Below, in pieces: positions 45,389-54,959 of a stretch of 64,000 nt of DNA. The DNA comes from JAEELC01 sp963621965 (lineage in GTDB: Bacteria; Bacillota_I; Bacilli_A; Acholeplasmatales; Anaeroplasmataceae): positions 1 to 64,000 of the forward strand of contig CAVFGN010000006.1 in the NCBI GenBank assembly GCA_963621965.1, written 5' to 3'. The notes under the pieces were generated by a model. That model was not told where the DNA came from and made no database searches. It saw only the letters and a program-made list of their open reading frames with translations. The position numbers were made by a program, and so were the translations under genes. Each line of letters opens with the position of its first letter. Within the stretch, counting starts at the first letter, position 1.

Positions 45389-45713
45389 TTTAGATGAATT
45401 ATATAAATATTTTCTAAATGAACCTAATTATATTAGGCTTAAAGAATTAGAGAAGTATTTCGATTCTAATGAAGAAGTATTAAATCTCATTAAACGTAAA
45501 CAAGAACTATCTAAAAATCTTGTTAATTCAAGATTTGTAGGACTTCGTGAGAACGCAAAAAAATTAAAGGAAGAATACGATAAAATTAATGAAGAAATTC
45601 TAAATATTCCACTACTTGAAGAATATTTAGATTTACTTGAATATTTTTATAATTTACTTGAGGAAATTACTTCATATATAGAAAATAAGATTAATAAATC
45701 AATTAATTTTTAA
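45381..45713 (+). CDS. ricA: YlbF/YmcA family regulator (RicA-like)
   Basis: A 110-residue helical protein of the Com_YlbF family, with the hallmark pattern of a first helix followed by KQELSKNLVNSRF and paired helices to the C-terminus. In Bacillus subtilis, YmcA (RicA) sits directly after miaB and forms the Ric complex with YlbF and YaaT, which works with RNase Y in mRNA processing and influences competence, biofilm and sporulation. The GTG start at 45381 follows GGGG at normal distance and overlaps the miaB end by eight bases; a TTG at 45369 is less likely. Confidence 0.75.
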   Translation: MINLDELYKYFLNEPNYIRLKELEKYFDSNEEVLNLIKRKQELSKNLVNSRFVGLRENAKKLKEEYDKINEEILNIPLLEEYLDLLEYFYNLLEEITSYIENKINKSINF

Positions 45714-45716
45714 TAA

Positions 45717-45752
45717 GAGAAATGGTAAAAAAATTATCATTTCTTTTTTTTA
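45717..45752 (+). terminator. Terminator after the ymcA-like gene
   Basis: AGAAATG (45718-45724) pairs with CATTTCT (45738-45744), with inner GTAA/TTAT pairing, followed by T7. It could be misread as the start of the following gene because it contains an in-frame ATG. Confidence 0.8.
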
Positions 45753-45808
45753 TTTTTTTGTCCTACATTTTAGTTTATAATATTATTAGTATAAAAGTAG
45801 GTGTTATT

Positions 45809-48800
45809 ATGGAAGAAAAAGACTTAGAATACATTGAAGATGAAAATGAAGAAATTGAAGAAGAAATTAATACTAATAGTAGAATTGTGAAAAAAATAAA
45901 ACAGGAAGAATTAGTATCTAAAGGGGATGATTTTGATTTTATACAATTATTTACGGATTTGCAAAAAATGCCAAAAAAAAGTTTAGATTATAATAACAAA
46001 AATTATAGTTCTAAAATCAATAAAGTAATTGGAAGTATTTTATATAGAAATGAAATTTCAAATCGAATTGAAAAAGTTTTACGCTTGAAAGGCTTGATTG
46101 TTGACGGAGGAAAGAGAGTTGATCAAAGAGCTATAAATAAGATTTGTTTTATGATAGGTTCCCCTAAGAATAAAACATTTAAAAAAGATATTGATGGATA
46201 CCTTGATCAAGAAATAGAAATGGCTAAAGTTTTAATAAGATATCCTTATACAGATGCCTATGAAACAGGCGAAGAATATCACAAACTTCATAGAGCAAAT
46301 ATTAAGACATATACAAACAAACTTTATGATTATGTTTCTCGCGATTTTTTAAATATCGCAAAAAAAATCAAAACTGTTAATTTTTCTAAACTTAGTGAAT
46401 CTGAAATCTTTACTATATTTGCAACTATAACATCAGGACAAGATTTACTTGATAATTTAAGAGCCTATGAGCCGGAAAATTTCCTTGAAAAATTTAATAC
46501 TTATGAAAAAAACAATGAATTTAATCGATTAGCTAATTTAGTAAATGTATGTGGTACTCTATTTTCAGCTGAATGCTACGAAAGAGGAATTGATCTAAAA
46601 TTATTTGGTCTTGGATTTAATTTAAAATCAGAATTAGATGACGCGGAAAGACCTACGTTTTTATATTACTTAGGTAAAGATCTTTATAAAAGTTTATTCA
46701 ATTACTATAGAAAAGAAAAAGAAATTTTGCTTCCTGTAGATCGTTTATTTAATTTAGATGCTAATCAAATTGGTCAATGTTCTCATTTAGTTGAAGGTTT
46801 ATTTGATTGGTTGAATAATGAAGGTGAAGTTGCAAAAAAACTGTATTCAAATGATTCTTATGACTCTTTATATATTGATGGCGTCTCATTTAGTTCTATT
46901 ATTAAAGACCAACTAGGTCCTAATTATAATGTTCTCTCTTCTAATCAACTAAAAGAACTTAAGACAAGGGAATTGTTAAAACTAATAAGAAATGGTGATA
47001 AACTTGTTGAATATGCACAAATTAATACATTCAAAGACACTTATACAGTAAAAGTAGTACCTGTAACTTTTGATTACTCTAATAAGATAGCAAAAAAGAG
47101 ATACCAAAAATTATTAAAGACTTCACAAATTTCCCCACTTGTTAGATATGACAAAATTGTAAATAATGTTAAGACAAAAGTCGAAGAATTACAAAAAACT
47201 GAAAAAAAACTTAAGAATTTTAAAGAAGAACTAGAACATTCTCGTAAATTTAATAAGGTTTTAAGTGAATATATTTTTAAATACAATAAAGATAATGTTA
47301 ATAAAGTAGAGTTCCAAGCAATACTTGACCAAGTATTTAAAGATGCAAAGAAGAGATATAAAGTTCAAAAAATTGATAAGCAAATTTTAAAAGAGATTGA
47401 CGCTTCTCCTATGTTTAAAAATAAAGAAGCAGTTAGACATACATCAACTGTTTTTTCTCGTGAGTATGATTTTGCCTTATCGTTAGTTAAATACGCAACT
47501 CATGCTAATAACGTTCATTCAGTAACTTCAACTGTTAGAGATGCTACTAGATATTTCTTATCGTTATATAAAGATAGCGCGGCTGTAAGATCAAATAAAA
47601 CACTTAGATATATTAAAGCTTGCGAGCTTCGTGATGCAGAACCTGATAAACGCGATTATTCATTAATGAGAGAAATAACTAATGAACTTATTAAAGATAT
47701 GCTAAATAGCCCTGTTTACACTAATTTAAATTCAGCTGAAGCATTAAAATCTATCAATGCAAGAATGAATCAAGCGTTTTTAATTAGACAAACATTTGAT
47801 GCAGATAAAGATTATTTTAATAAGTTTAGGGAAGAAGAACCTTACAAATATTATGCGTTAATTGAAAAATGTGCATATTATGAAAGATATTATGAAGATA
47901 CTAGATACGAAACTACGGCGGTATCTGGATTTGTTAGTGCCCATGAAACGAATGATGGAAATGGTTTAATTTCTTATTCTAGAGGAATGAATGCTATGTT
48001 CTATTCTCCAAACATTAATACATCTAGAAATCAAAATGCACTAAATATGGTATTTCTTGAAAATGCTTATACAAAGAATAATTTAATAAAGTTAAATCTT
48101 GATATGTCTGTATACGGTGCATTTGGCACAAAGAATGATTTAATATATGATCATTTAAACGAATGCAGTTTAGACGACTTTGTAAATGAAGCAAATAGAT
48201 TTGAAACCGAAGAAATTGGAGATATAGATACTGATTCTGTACTTGATAGATATGGTTCACTTGGTTTAAGTGTAAAGGCTACAAATGTCATGTTAACTTT
48301 CTATAGAAATTCTTTTGAAAGTCAAAGAGAATTAGTAAATGATTTTCTTCTTGGAGAAAAGAATTACAATGATTATTTCTTATCTAGCATTGCCTTAAAC
48401 AATAGAACACTTAAAGATTTAACAGAGGAATATAGAGAAAATCATCCAAATATCGAATTAAAAGATATGGATTTAGCTAGTGCTATATTTGCACACGGAT
48501 TAAATGATCCAAGTCAAACAATAACATTTACAAATCTTGTATTTAAGAACAATAAGATTAGTGCTAAAACTTGTGTTGTTAAGAAAAACTATGATTATTT
48601 AACTAGTAGAACTAAAGGTAATCATACAGGACTTCAAAAATTTTTTCATGCGTTCGGTATGAAATACAATAGTGAAAAAATGGAACATACACAACGTGAA
48701 AGCTTAAAACTTGTTAATAAAACAACACTAGATAATATTAGTCAAAATTTTGAGAATAAGTTTGCACAAAACTTTGCAAGATTTAATGCTAAATTTGAAT

Positions 48801-48958
48801 TAGCTAATGCAAAAGATAAAATAAACGAACTTAATAGTATTGATTTATTAAATAGACGTAATCTTGAGGTCGATTTAAAAGAAAATAAAATAATTGATGT
48901 TAATAATAAAAAAGATATTAAAGAATCATCTAAGGCAAAAGAAGATTTAAAAAAATAA
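45809..48958 (+). CDS. Large cytoplasmic protein of unknown function (1049 residues)
   Basis: I do not recognise this protein. After an acidic N-terminal ~30 residues (EEKDLEYIEDENEEIEEEI) the chain is continuously helical and charged. There is no signal peptide, transmembrane segment, Walker motif, zinc ligand cluster or obvious catalytic motif. A short Lys/Glu coiled-coil-like stretch lies near residues 455-490, and the last ~60 residues are Lys/Asp/Asn-rich. The ATG at 45809 follows GTAGGTG; an in-frame ATG at 45722 lies inside the preceding terminator and would add a spurious hydrophobic leader. It lies between ymcA and mutS, where Bacillus has cotE. Codon use matches its neighbours, so it is not obviously a recent arrival. 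Confidence 0.85.
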   Translation: MEEKDLEYIEDENEEIEEEINTNSRIVKKIKQEELVSKGDDFDFIQLFTDLQKMPKKSLDYNNKNYSSKINKVIGSILYRNEISNRIEKVLRLKGLIVDGGKRVDQRAINKICFMIGSPKNKTFKKDIDGYLDQEIEMAKVLIRYPYTDAYETGEEYHKLHRANIKTYTNKLYDYVSRDFLNIAKKIKTVNFSKLSESEIFTIFATITSGQDLLDNLRAYEPENFLEKFNTYEKNNEFNRLANLVNVCGTLFSAECYERGIDLKLFGLGFNLKSELDDAERPTFLYYLGKDLYKSLFNYYRKEKEILLPVDRLFNLDANQIGQCSHLVEGLFDWLNNEGEVAKKLYSNDSYDSLYIDGVSFSSIIKDQLGPNYNVLSSNQLKELKTRELLKLIRNGDKLVEYAQINTFKDTYTVKVVPVTFDYSNKIAKKRYQKLLKTSQISPLVRYDKIVNNVKTKVEELQKTEKKLKNFKEELEHSRKFNKVLSEYIFKYNKDNVNKVEFQAILDQVFKDAKKRYKVQKIDKQILKEIDASPMFKNKEAVRHTSTVFSREYDFALSLVKYATHANNVHSVTSTVRDATRYFLSLYKDSAAVRSNKTLRYIKACELRDAEPDKRDYSLMREITNELIKDMLNSPVYTNLNSAEALKSINARMNQAFLIRQTFDADKDYFNKFREEEPYKYYALIEKCAYYERYYEDTRYETTAVSGFVSAHETNDGNGLISYSRGMNAMFYSPNINTSRNQNALNMVFLENAYTKNNLIKLNLDMSVYGAFGTKNDLIYDHLNECSLDDFVNEANRFETEEIGDIDTDSVLDRYGSLGLSVKATNVMLTFYRNSFESQRELVNDFLLGEKNYNDYFLSSIALNNRTLKDLTEEYRENHPNIELKDMDLASAIFAHGLNDPSQTITFTNLVFKNNKISAKTCVVKKNYDYLTSRTKGNHTGLQKFFHAFGMKYNSEKMEHTQRESLKLVNKTTLDNISQNFENKFAQNFARFNAKFELANAKDKINELNSIDLLNRRNLEVDLKENKIIDVNNKKDIKESSKAKEDLKK

Positions 48959-48963
48959 ATACT

Positions 48964-48995
48964 AAAGGGGTATGGATCATCATGCCCTTTTAAAA
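48964..48995 (+). terminator. Terminator after the 1049-residue protein
   Basis: AAAGGG and TATG (48964-48974, one bulged G) pair with CATGCCCTTT (48981-48990); the T tract is weak. Confidence 0.6.
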
Positions 48996-49051
48996 TTTGT
49001 TGTTATATAGTATAATTTATTGATATAATTTATCTATATTGAGGTTTTATT

Positions 49052-50401
49052 ATGAAGAAAAATAAAGTATTTACGGTATTAATTATTTTATTTAGTTTTG
49101 TATTATTTTTGACTTCTTGTAAGAAAGAAGATAGCAGTGAACTTAAATTATATACTTTCTCCTATGAAAGCGATAATACATGCTATGTAAATGGGTTAAA
49201 AAGTGATGAAGATAAATTAAATTTAACTATTCCTTCTTCAATTTATAAAAATAATGTAAAGTATACTATTATAGGAATTAACGAATTAGCATTTGCAGGA
49301 TGCACAAACATAGATACAGTCATCATTCCTGAAACTGTTACTATTATTGAATCACAAGCCTTTGCAAGATGCTCGAATTTAAAGAAGGTTTATCTTCCTA
49401 GTAGTTTAATTACCATTGATAGATATGCCTTTGATGCATGTTCAAGTTTAATCAATATTACATTACCAGAATCACTAACAAGTATAGGATACGGTGCGTT
49501 TAGAAACTGTATTAAACTTAAAGGAATTAATATTCCTTCAAACATTACAGAAATTAAAGATGAAATGTTTTCAGGAGATTATAATTTAAACTATATACGT
49601 GCTAATGTATTAACTCATATTTCAACTAGTGCTTTTAAGGCGTGTACAGGCTTAAAACAAGTATATTTAAATCAAGCGTTAACAAGTAGTACTATTGATG
49701 AGAATAATACATATTTAACAGATGCAAATATTAATATATCTTTAAATTATGAAAACAGCGATACATTAAATAATTATTATTTTGTGTTTGATTTTAGCAA
49801 TAATACATGTGCTTTTGCAGGCTTAAAATCATTCTTTGGAAAAAAGAAGATTACTATACCTGAAAGTGTTGATTTTTACGGTACAAATTATAAAGTGAAT
49901 AAAATTTATGATTACGCTTTATACAATGAAACTCTTGATAGTGTTGAATTACCTGATAATATTACAACGCTTAATAGTTATTGTTTTGCATACTCAAATA
50001 TTGAAAAAATCAATTTAAATAAAGTTATTGAAGTTGAAACTTATGCATTTTCAAATTGTGCAAGTTTAAAGAGTGTTAGTTTTAGTGAATCTACGACAAG
50101 TATCGGAGATTATGCATTCAATAATTGTGCTAGTTTAAAGAAGATAGATTTGCCATTAAATTTAACAAAATTAAACACTGGTTTATTTAATCAATGTACA
50201 AATTTATTATCTGTTACAATTTATGATTCTGTTAAAAATATTAAAAGTAACGTATTTACAAATTGTACTAATTTAACAACTATTAATTACACATCTACAA
50301 AAGAAAATTTTGATAAAATTAGTGTAGATTCAACTACAAGTGAAGAAATCAAAAATGTTAGCATAATATATGAATATCCTGTTCAAACTAATGAAGACTA
50401 A
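49052..50401 (+). CDS. BspA-like leucine-rich-repeat lipoprotein
   Basis: A 449-residue exported protein. The signal peptide ends in a lipobox LTSC (Cys23), so it should be lipid-anchored outside the membrane. The body is built of LRR_5 (BspA/TpLRR) repeats of about 23 residues, with recurring cores such as ITIPSSI, AFAGCTNID, YAFDACSSLINITLPESL and YAFNNCASLKKIDLP. A non-repeat spacer around residues 225-270 divides it into two repeat blocks, each opening with a similar DxxxNTCYxGLKS/NNTCAFAGLKS segment. Such proteins bind host or bacterial surfaces. GAGG precedes the ATG. Confidence 0.9.
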   Translation: MKKNKVFTVLIILFSFVLFLTSCKKEDSSELKLYTFSYESDNTCYVNGLKSDEDKLNLTIPSSIYKNNVKYTIIGINELAFAGCTNIDTVIIPETVTIIESQAFARCSNLKKVYLPSSLITIDRYAFDACSSLINITLPESLTSIGYGAFRNCIKLKGINIPSNITEIKDEMFSGDYNLNYIRANVLTHISTSAFKACTGLKQVYLNQALTSSTIDENNTYLTDANINISLNYENSDTLNNYYFVFDFSNNTCAFAGLKSFFGKKKITIPESVDFYGTNYKVNKIYDYALYNETLDSVELPDNITTLNSYCFAYSNIEKINLNKVIEVETYAFSNCASLKSVSFSESTTSIGDYAFNNCASLKKIDLPLNLTKLNTGLFNQCTNLLSVTIYDSVKNIKSNVFTNCTNLTTINYTSTKENFDKISVDSTTSEEIKNVSIIYEYPVQTNED

Positions 50402-50427
50402 GGGGCTATTATTTAGCTCCTTTTTAT
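50401..50427 (+). terminator. Terminator of the LRR lipoprotein gene
   Basis: AGGGGCTA (50401-50408) pairs with TAGCTCCT (50414-50421), with one G-T wobble, followed by T4. The stem begins on the last base of the stop codon. Confidence 0.8.
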
Positions 50428-50455
50428 TGTAAAAAATGGCTAAATAATATAAAAT
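50427..50455 (+). promoter_or_regulatory. Predicted promoter of mutS
   Basis: TTGTAA (50427-50432), a 17-base spacer and TAAAAT (50450-50455), 33 bases before the mutS ATG. Confidence 0.55.
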
Positions 50456-50487
50456 AATTATACATTTGTTTAAAATAGGGTGATTTT

Positions 50488-53046
50488 ATGAGATATAACG
50501 AAATAGCTAAAGAAAACTTTTCACCAATGATTCAACAGTATATTGAAGTTAAAGAAAAATACGATGATACTATTCTATTTTATAGAGTAGGAGATTTTTA
50601 TGAAATGTTCTTTGAGGATGCTTATATTGCATCTCGCGTATTAGAACTTCAATTAACTGGCAAAGATGCAAGCTACAGCGAAAGAGTACCTATGTGCGGT
50701 ATTCCGTATCATGCTTATTTAGAATATGCAAAAACTCTTGTATCAAAAGGATATAAAGTAGGTATTGTAGAACAAGTTGAAGATCCTAAAAGTGCTAAAG
50801 GAATAGTTAAAAGAGATGTGATTCAAATCATTACTCCAGGTACATTTACAGATAGTTTATCAAAAGATAATAACTTTATAACTTCTGTAAATAAAGTAGA
50901 GGATTTATATACTTTAACTTATGCGGATTTATCAACAGGTGAAATATATATCACAACGTTAAAAGATTTAAATACTTTAGCTAATGAAATCCTTAATTTA
51001 AATTCAAAAGAAATTGTATTACCAGAGGGATTTAATACAACTAGTTTTGATATTCTAAAAGATAATTATCAAGTTATATTATCAGTTGAAAAAGACTCTG
51101 AAATACCACAAGATTTAAACTATGTAGTATTTGGTATTGACGAAAAATTTCATAAGTCTATAGGTTATCTTTTAAACTATATAATTAAAACGCAAAAGAA
51201 AGAACTAAGTCATTTTAGACAAGCAAATTTTTATACTAAAGATGATTATTTAAGAATTGATCCATTTTCAAAAAGGAATTTAGAACTTAGCGAGAGTTTA
51301 CGTAGTAAACAAAAGTCTGGTTCATTATTATATTTACTTGATGAAGCGGAAACTGCAATGGGAAGTCGTTTACTTCATAAATGGATTGATAGACCCCTTA
51401 AAAATATAAATACAATTAACGCGCGTCTAGATATTGTCGAAGCATTCACTAAAAACTACGTTGTTAGAGAAGATATAATAGAGAATTTAAAAACTGTATA
51501 TGATCTAGAACGTATTATTGGCCGTGTTTCTTGTAATAATGCCAATGCAAGAGACCTTGTTCAATTAAAAAGAAGTCTAGAATATATTCCAAATATTAAA
51601 GAAAATTTAGAGAAGTTAAATCTTGATTTGACTAATTCAATAAGTTCTAAAATTAATCCACATCGTGACTTATATGAACTTCTTGATGTTTCACTTGTAG
51701 AAAATCCCCCATTAACTATTAAAGATGCAGGTATGATTAAAGAGGGGTATAATCAAGAACTTGATGAGATTAAAAATATTTCAAAAAATTCTAAAGAGTG
51801 GCTTAGCAACTATGAGCAAGAACAAAAAGATAAATTAGGAATTAAGAATTTAAAAATTGGATATAATAGAGTTTTTGGTTATTTTATTGAAATATCAAAA
51901 GGTCAACTAGAGTTAGTAAAAGAAGATTCGGGCTTAATTCGTAAACAAACTTTAGCTAATGCGGAAAGATTTGTAACTGAAGAACTTAAGAATTATGAAC
52001 AAATAATTTTGGGTGCTAATGATAAAATTGTTCGCCTTGAGTATGATTTGTTTAAGGAATTAAGAGATAAAGTAAACTCAATGGCCAAGTCTCTTCAAAA
52101 TTTAGCTGAAATTATTGCTACTATAGATGCATTATTATCTCTTGCAAAGGTTGCTAATAAATATAATTATGTAAGACCTACATTTAATACAAACCGCACG
52201 GTTCATATAATTGAAGGACGTCATCCTATAGTTGAATCGATGATAAAAGAAAATTATGTTTCTAACGATGTAGAGCTAAACTCTTATAATGAGGTAATAA
52301 TTACAGGCCCTAATATGAGTGGTAAATCTACTTATATGAGACAATTAGCGCTTATTGCAGTTATGGCGCAACTAGGTTCGTTTGTACCGGCTAAGATTTG
52401 TGATATCATGATTTTTGATCAAATTTTTACTCGTATCGGAGCTGAAGATAATTTAACTAGTGGTCAATCAACATTTATGGTTGAGATGCTTGAAGCAAAT
52501 TATGCGATAAGCCATGCGACTAAAGATAGTTTGATTTTATTTGATGAACTAGGTAGAGGAACTGCAACATACGATGGTATGGCACTTGCACAAGCTATTA
52601 TTGAATATGTAAATCAAAAGATTGGTTGTGCGATGTTGTTCTCGACACACTATCACGAATTGTGCGATTTAGTAAATACATTAAAGCATTTGAAAAATGT
52701 ACATGTTGAAGCACGTGACACAGGTGGTAAGATTACTTTCTTACATAAGGTATTAGACGGCGCAAGCGATAAATCATATGGTATAAATGTAGCTTCTCTT
52801 GCAGGACTTCCTAGGTCGGTAATAAAGAGAAGTAATGAGATTTTAAATACACTTGAAGATAGTGAGAAAAAACGTGAGAAAAACGTAAATTTGTTTAATT
52901 TTGAAGAGTACGAAGAAACAGAAGAAGCTAAAAAAGAAAAAAAAGCATTTGATTTAATGAAGAAGATTAGTGATTTAAATGTTGATGATTTTTCACCAAA
53001 AGAAGCACTTAATTTTTTATATGACCTAAAAAAGGATGTTGAATAA
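50488..53046 (+). CDS. mutS: DNA mismatch repair protein MutS
   Basis: An 852-residue MutS1 that recognises mismatches and small loops. The mismatch-reading Phe-x-Glu lies in VGDFYEMFFEDA near the start. The C-terminal ATPase has Walker A TGPNMSGKST, the segment TSGQSTFMVEM, Walker B LILFDELGRGTATYDGMALA and STHYHEL. A C-terminal helical tail follows. It is coupled to mutL, which starts two bases after its stop. Confidence 0.97.
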   Translation: MRYNEIAKENFSPMIQQYIEVKEKYDDTILFYRVGDFYEMFFEDAYIASRVLELQLTGKDASYSERVPMCGIPYHAYLEYAKTLVSKGYKVGIVEQVEDPKSAKGIVKRDVIQIITPGTFTDSLSKDNNFITSVNKVEDLYTLTYADLSTGEIYITTLKDLNTLANEILNLNSKEIVLPEGFNTTSFDILKDNYQVILSVEKDSEIPQDLNYVVFGIDEKFHKSIGYLLNYIIKTQKKELSHFRQANFYTKDDYLRIDPFSKRNLELSESLRSKQKSGSLLYLLDEAETAMGSRLLHKWIDRPLKNINTINARLDIVEAFTKNYVVREDIIENLKTVYDLERIIGRVSCNNANARDLVQLKRSLEYIPNIKENLEKLNLDLTNSISSKINPHRDLYELLDVSLVENPPLTIKDAGMIKEGYNQELDEIKNISKNSKEWLSNYEQEQKDKLGIKNLKIGYNRVFGYFIEISKGQLELVKEDSGLIRKQTLANAERFVTEELKNYEQIILGANDKIVRLEYDLFKELRDKVNSMAKSLQNLAEIIATIDALLSLAKVANKYNYVRPTFNTNRTVHIIEGRHPIVESMIKENYVSNDVELNSYNEVIITGPNMSGKSTYMRQLALIAVMAQLGSFVPAKICDIMIFDQIFTRIGAEDNLTSGQSTFMVEMLEANYAISHATKDSLILFDELGRGTATYDGMALAQAIIEYVNQKIGCAMLFSTHYHELCDLVNTLKHLKNVHVEARDTGGKITFLHKVLDGASDKSYGINVASLAGLPRSVIKRSNEILNTLEDSEKKREKNVNLFNFEEYEETEEAKKEKKAFDLMKKISDLNVDDFSPKEALNFLYDLKKDVE

Positions 53047-53048
53047 AT

Positions 53049-54959
53049 ATGGGAAAAATTATAAAACTTGATGACCACTTATCTAATATGATTGCAGCAG
53101 GAGAAGTTGTAGAAAAACCGGCATCAGTTGTGAAAGAACTTGTTGAAAATGCGATTGATGCGAATGCAACTTCAATCACTGTTAACTTGCTAGAATCAGG
53201 AACTAAATTAATTGAAATTATTGATAATGGATCTGGTATGTCTAGCGAGGACGCAAAGATGTGCTTTGTACGCCATGCGACTAGCAAAATTAAAAATGAA
53301 CATGACTTATTTCGTATTTTAACTCTAGGATTTCGCGGCGAAGCTATTCCTTCTATTGCCTCTGTTTCAAAGTTCTCACTATTCACATCAGATGGCATAG
53401 AAGCGACAAATGTAAATTATAATGCTGGTAAGCTTGTAAATGTTTTGCCTTGTGCTATGAACAAGGGAACTAAGATATGTGTTGAAAATTTATTTTATAA
53501 TGTCCCAGCGCGTCTTAAATATTTAAGAAGCTTAAAGACTGAACTAAATTCAATTAGTTACACAATGGAGAAATTCATTTTAGCTAATCCTAATATATCT
53601 TTTAAGTTTACAAATGATAATAAAGTAATATATCAAACAAATGGAAATAATAATATAATTGAAATATTTGGTTCGATTTACGGCCTTGAGGTCGCAAGAA
53701 ATATTTTAAGCACATCATACACTGATACAGGGTACAAAATGCGTGCTTATGTAACAAAAAACAATATTTCTCGTGCAAATAATTTAGAAATCACAACTGT
53801 AATTAATGGTCGATTCATTAAAAGCCAAGTATTAAATGAGGCATTAGTTTCTGCATATAAAACTTTAATACCTGAAGGAAGATATCCTATAGCGCTTTTA
53901 TATATTGATATAGATCCACTTTTAATTGATGTAAATGTTCACCCTTCTAAAATGACTATTAAAATAGCGGGGGAGAGAGAAATGGGATATTTACTTACAT
54001 CAAAGATTAAAGAACTTTTAGTTAGTAATAATTTAATTCCTGATACTCCAATTGAAAAACATGTAGATGTATACAGAAACGAACATTTGTTTGATCAAAA
54101 TTTAAATATTTCTAAAGATTTATATGAAGAAACAAAACAAAATAATTTTAGTCTAAGCGAGGATACTTTTGATTTCAATTCTCTTGTTAAAAATACATAT
54201 GATAAAGAAGATAAGATTGATTTAAAAAAAGAAGAATTTAGACAAGATCAAAAATCTATTATTGAAGAGTTTAAACCTAATGTTTCAACTAATGATCTAA
54301 ATAATCTAGATAATATTTTTAAAGAAGAATTAAAAAAAGAAGAATATGTACCTAAATCTATGGAATATTCCTTAAAGCGTATACCACATTTAAACTACGT
54401 AGGAAGTATTCATGCAACTTACTTAATATTTGAGGCTGAGGATGGCCTTTACATAATGGACCAACATGCGGCCGCTGAAAGAGTCAACTATGAATATTAT
54501 TATAATATTTTGTCTCACCCTACATCTACTTCTGTTCCGCTAATTTTTAATACTAGTGTTGAACTTACAAATATCGAGATGGCAAAAATAAAGCAAAATA
54601 TTAAGGATTTCGAGCATCTAGGATTCAAACTAGAAGAAGGAAAAGATAATACATATTTAGTAAGTGCTATACCAACATGGTTACACATTGAAGATATATC
54701 TGATTTTATTCATGATACATTAACTGAATTTGATAATAATATAAGTGAAAATATTATGAAGTATAGAGATACAATATCTAAACAGATAGCTTGTAAAGCA
54801 TCTCTAAAAGCAAATCATAATATTACACTAGACGAAGTAAACACATTATTAGATAATTTATCTAAATGCAATAGTCCTTTTACGTGTCCTCACGGAAGAC
54901 CTACAATTATTAAAATTTCAGTTTCTGAACTTGAAAAAATGTTTTTGAGGATTATGTAA
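53049..54959 (+). CDS. mutL: DNA mismatch repair endonuclease MutL
   Basis: A 636-residue MutL. The N-terminal GHKL ATPase has ELVENAIDANA, IDNGSGM and TLGFRGEAIPSIASV. The C-terminal domain carries the nicking endonuclease motif DQHAAAERVNYEYY and the metal/zinc-site segments QIACKASLKANH and CPHGRP, so this is the latent-endonuclease type found in bacteria without MutH. The linker (about residues 340-440) is acidic and poorly conserved. It overlaps miaA by one base. Confidence 0.96.
   Translation: MGKIIKLDDHLSNMIAAGEVVEKPASVVKELVENAIDANATSITVNLLESGTKLIEIIDNGSGMSSEDAKMCFVRHATSKIKNEHDLFRILTLGFRGEAIPSIASVSKFSLFTSDGIEATNVNYNAGKLVNVLPCAMNKGTKICVENLFYNVPARLKYLRSLKTELNSISYTMEKFILANPNISFKFTNDNKVIYQTNGNNNIIEIFGSIYGLEVARNILSTSYTDTGYKMRAYVTKNNISRANNLEITTVINGRFIKSQVLNEALVSAYKTLIPEGRYPIALLYIDIDPLLIDVNVHPSKMTIKIAGEREMGYLLTSKIKELLVSNNLIPDTPIEKHVDVYRNEHLFDQNLNISKDLYEETKQNNFSLSEDTFDFNSLVKNTYDKEDKIDLKKEEFRQDQKSIIEEFKPNVSTNDLNNLDNIFKEELKKEEYVPKSMEYSLKRIPHLNYVGSIHATYLIFEAEDGLYIMDQHAAAERVNYEYYYNILSHPTSTSVPLIFNTSVELTNIEMAKIKQNIKDFEHLGFKLEEGKDNTYLVSAIPTWLHIEDISDFIHDTLTEFDNNISENIMKYRDTISKQIACKASLKANHNITLDEVNTLLDNLSKCNSPFTCPHGRPTIIKISVSELEKMFLRIM

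Noticed and set aside
45722..45808. A hydrophobic N-terminal leader on the 1049-residue protein
   Set aside because: The extra 29 residues are the translation of a terminator hairpin and its T tract; the ATG at 45809 has its own SD.
52653..53398. Minus-strand frames over the mutS-mutL junction
   Set aside because: Antisense to conserved ATPase motifs of both repair genes; Ser/Phe-rich composition typical of reverse-complement shadows.
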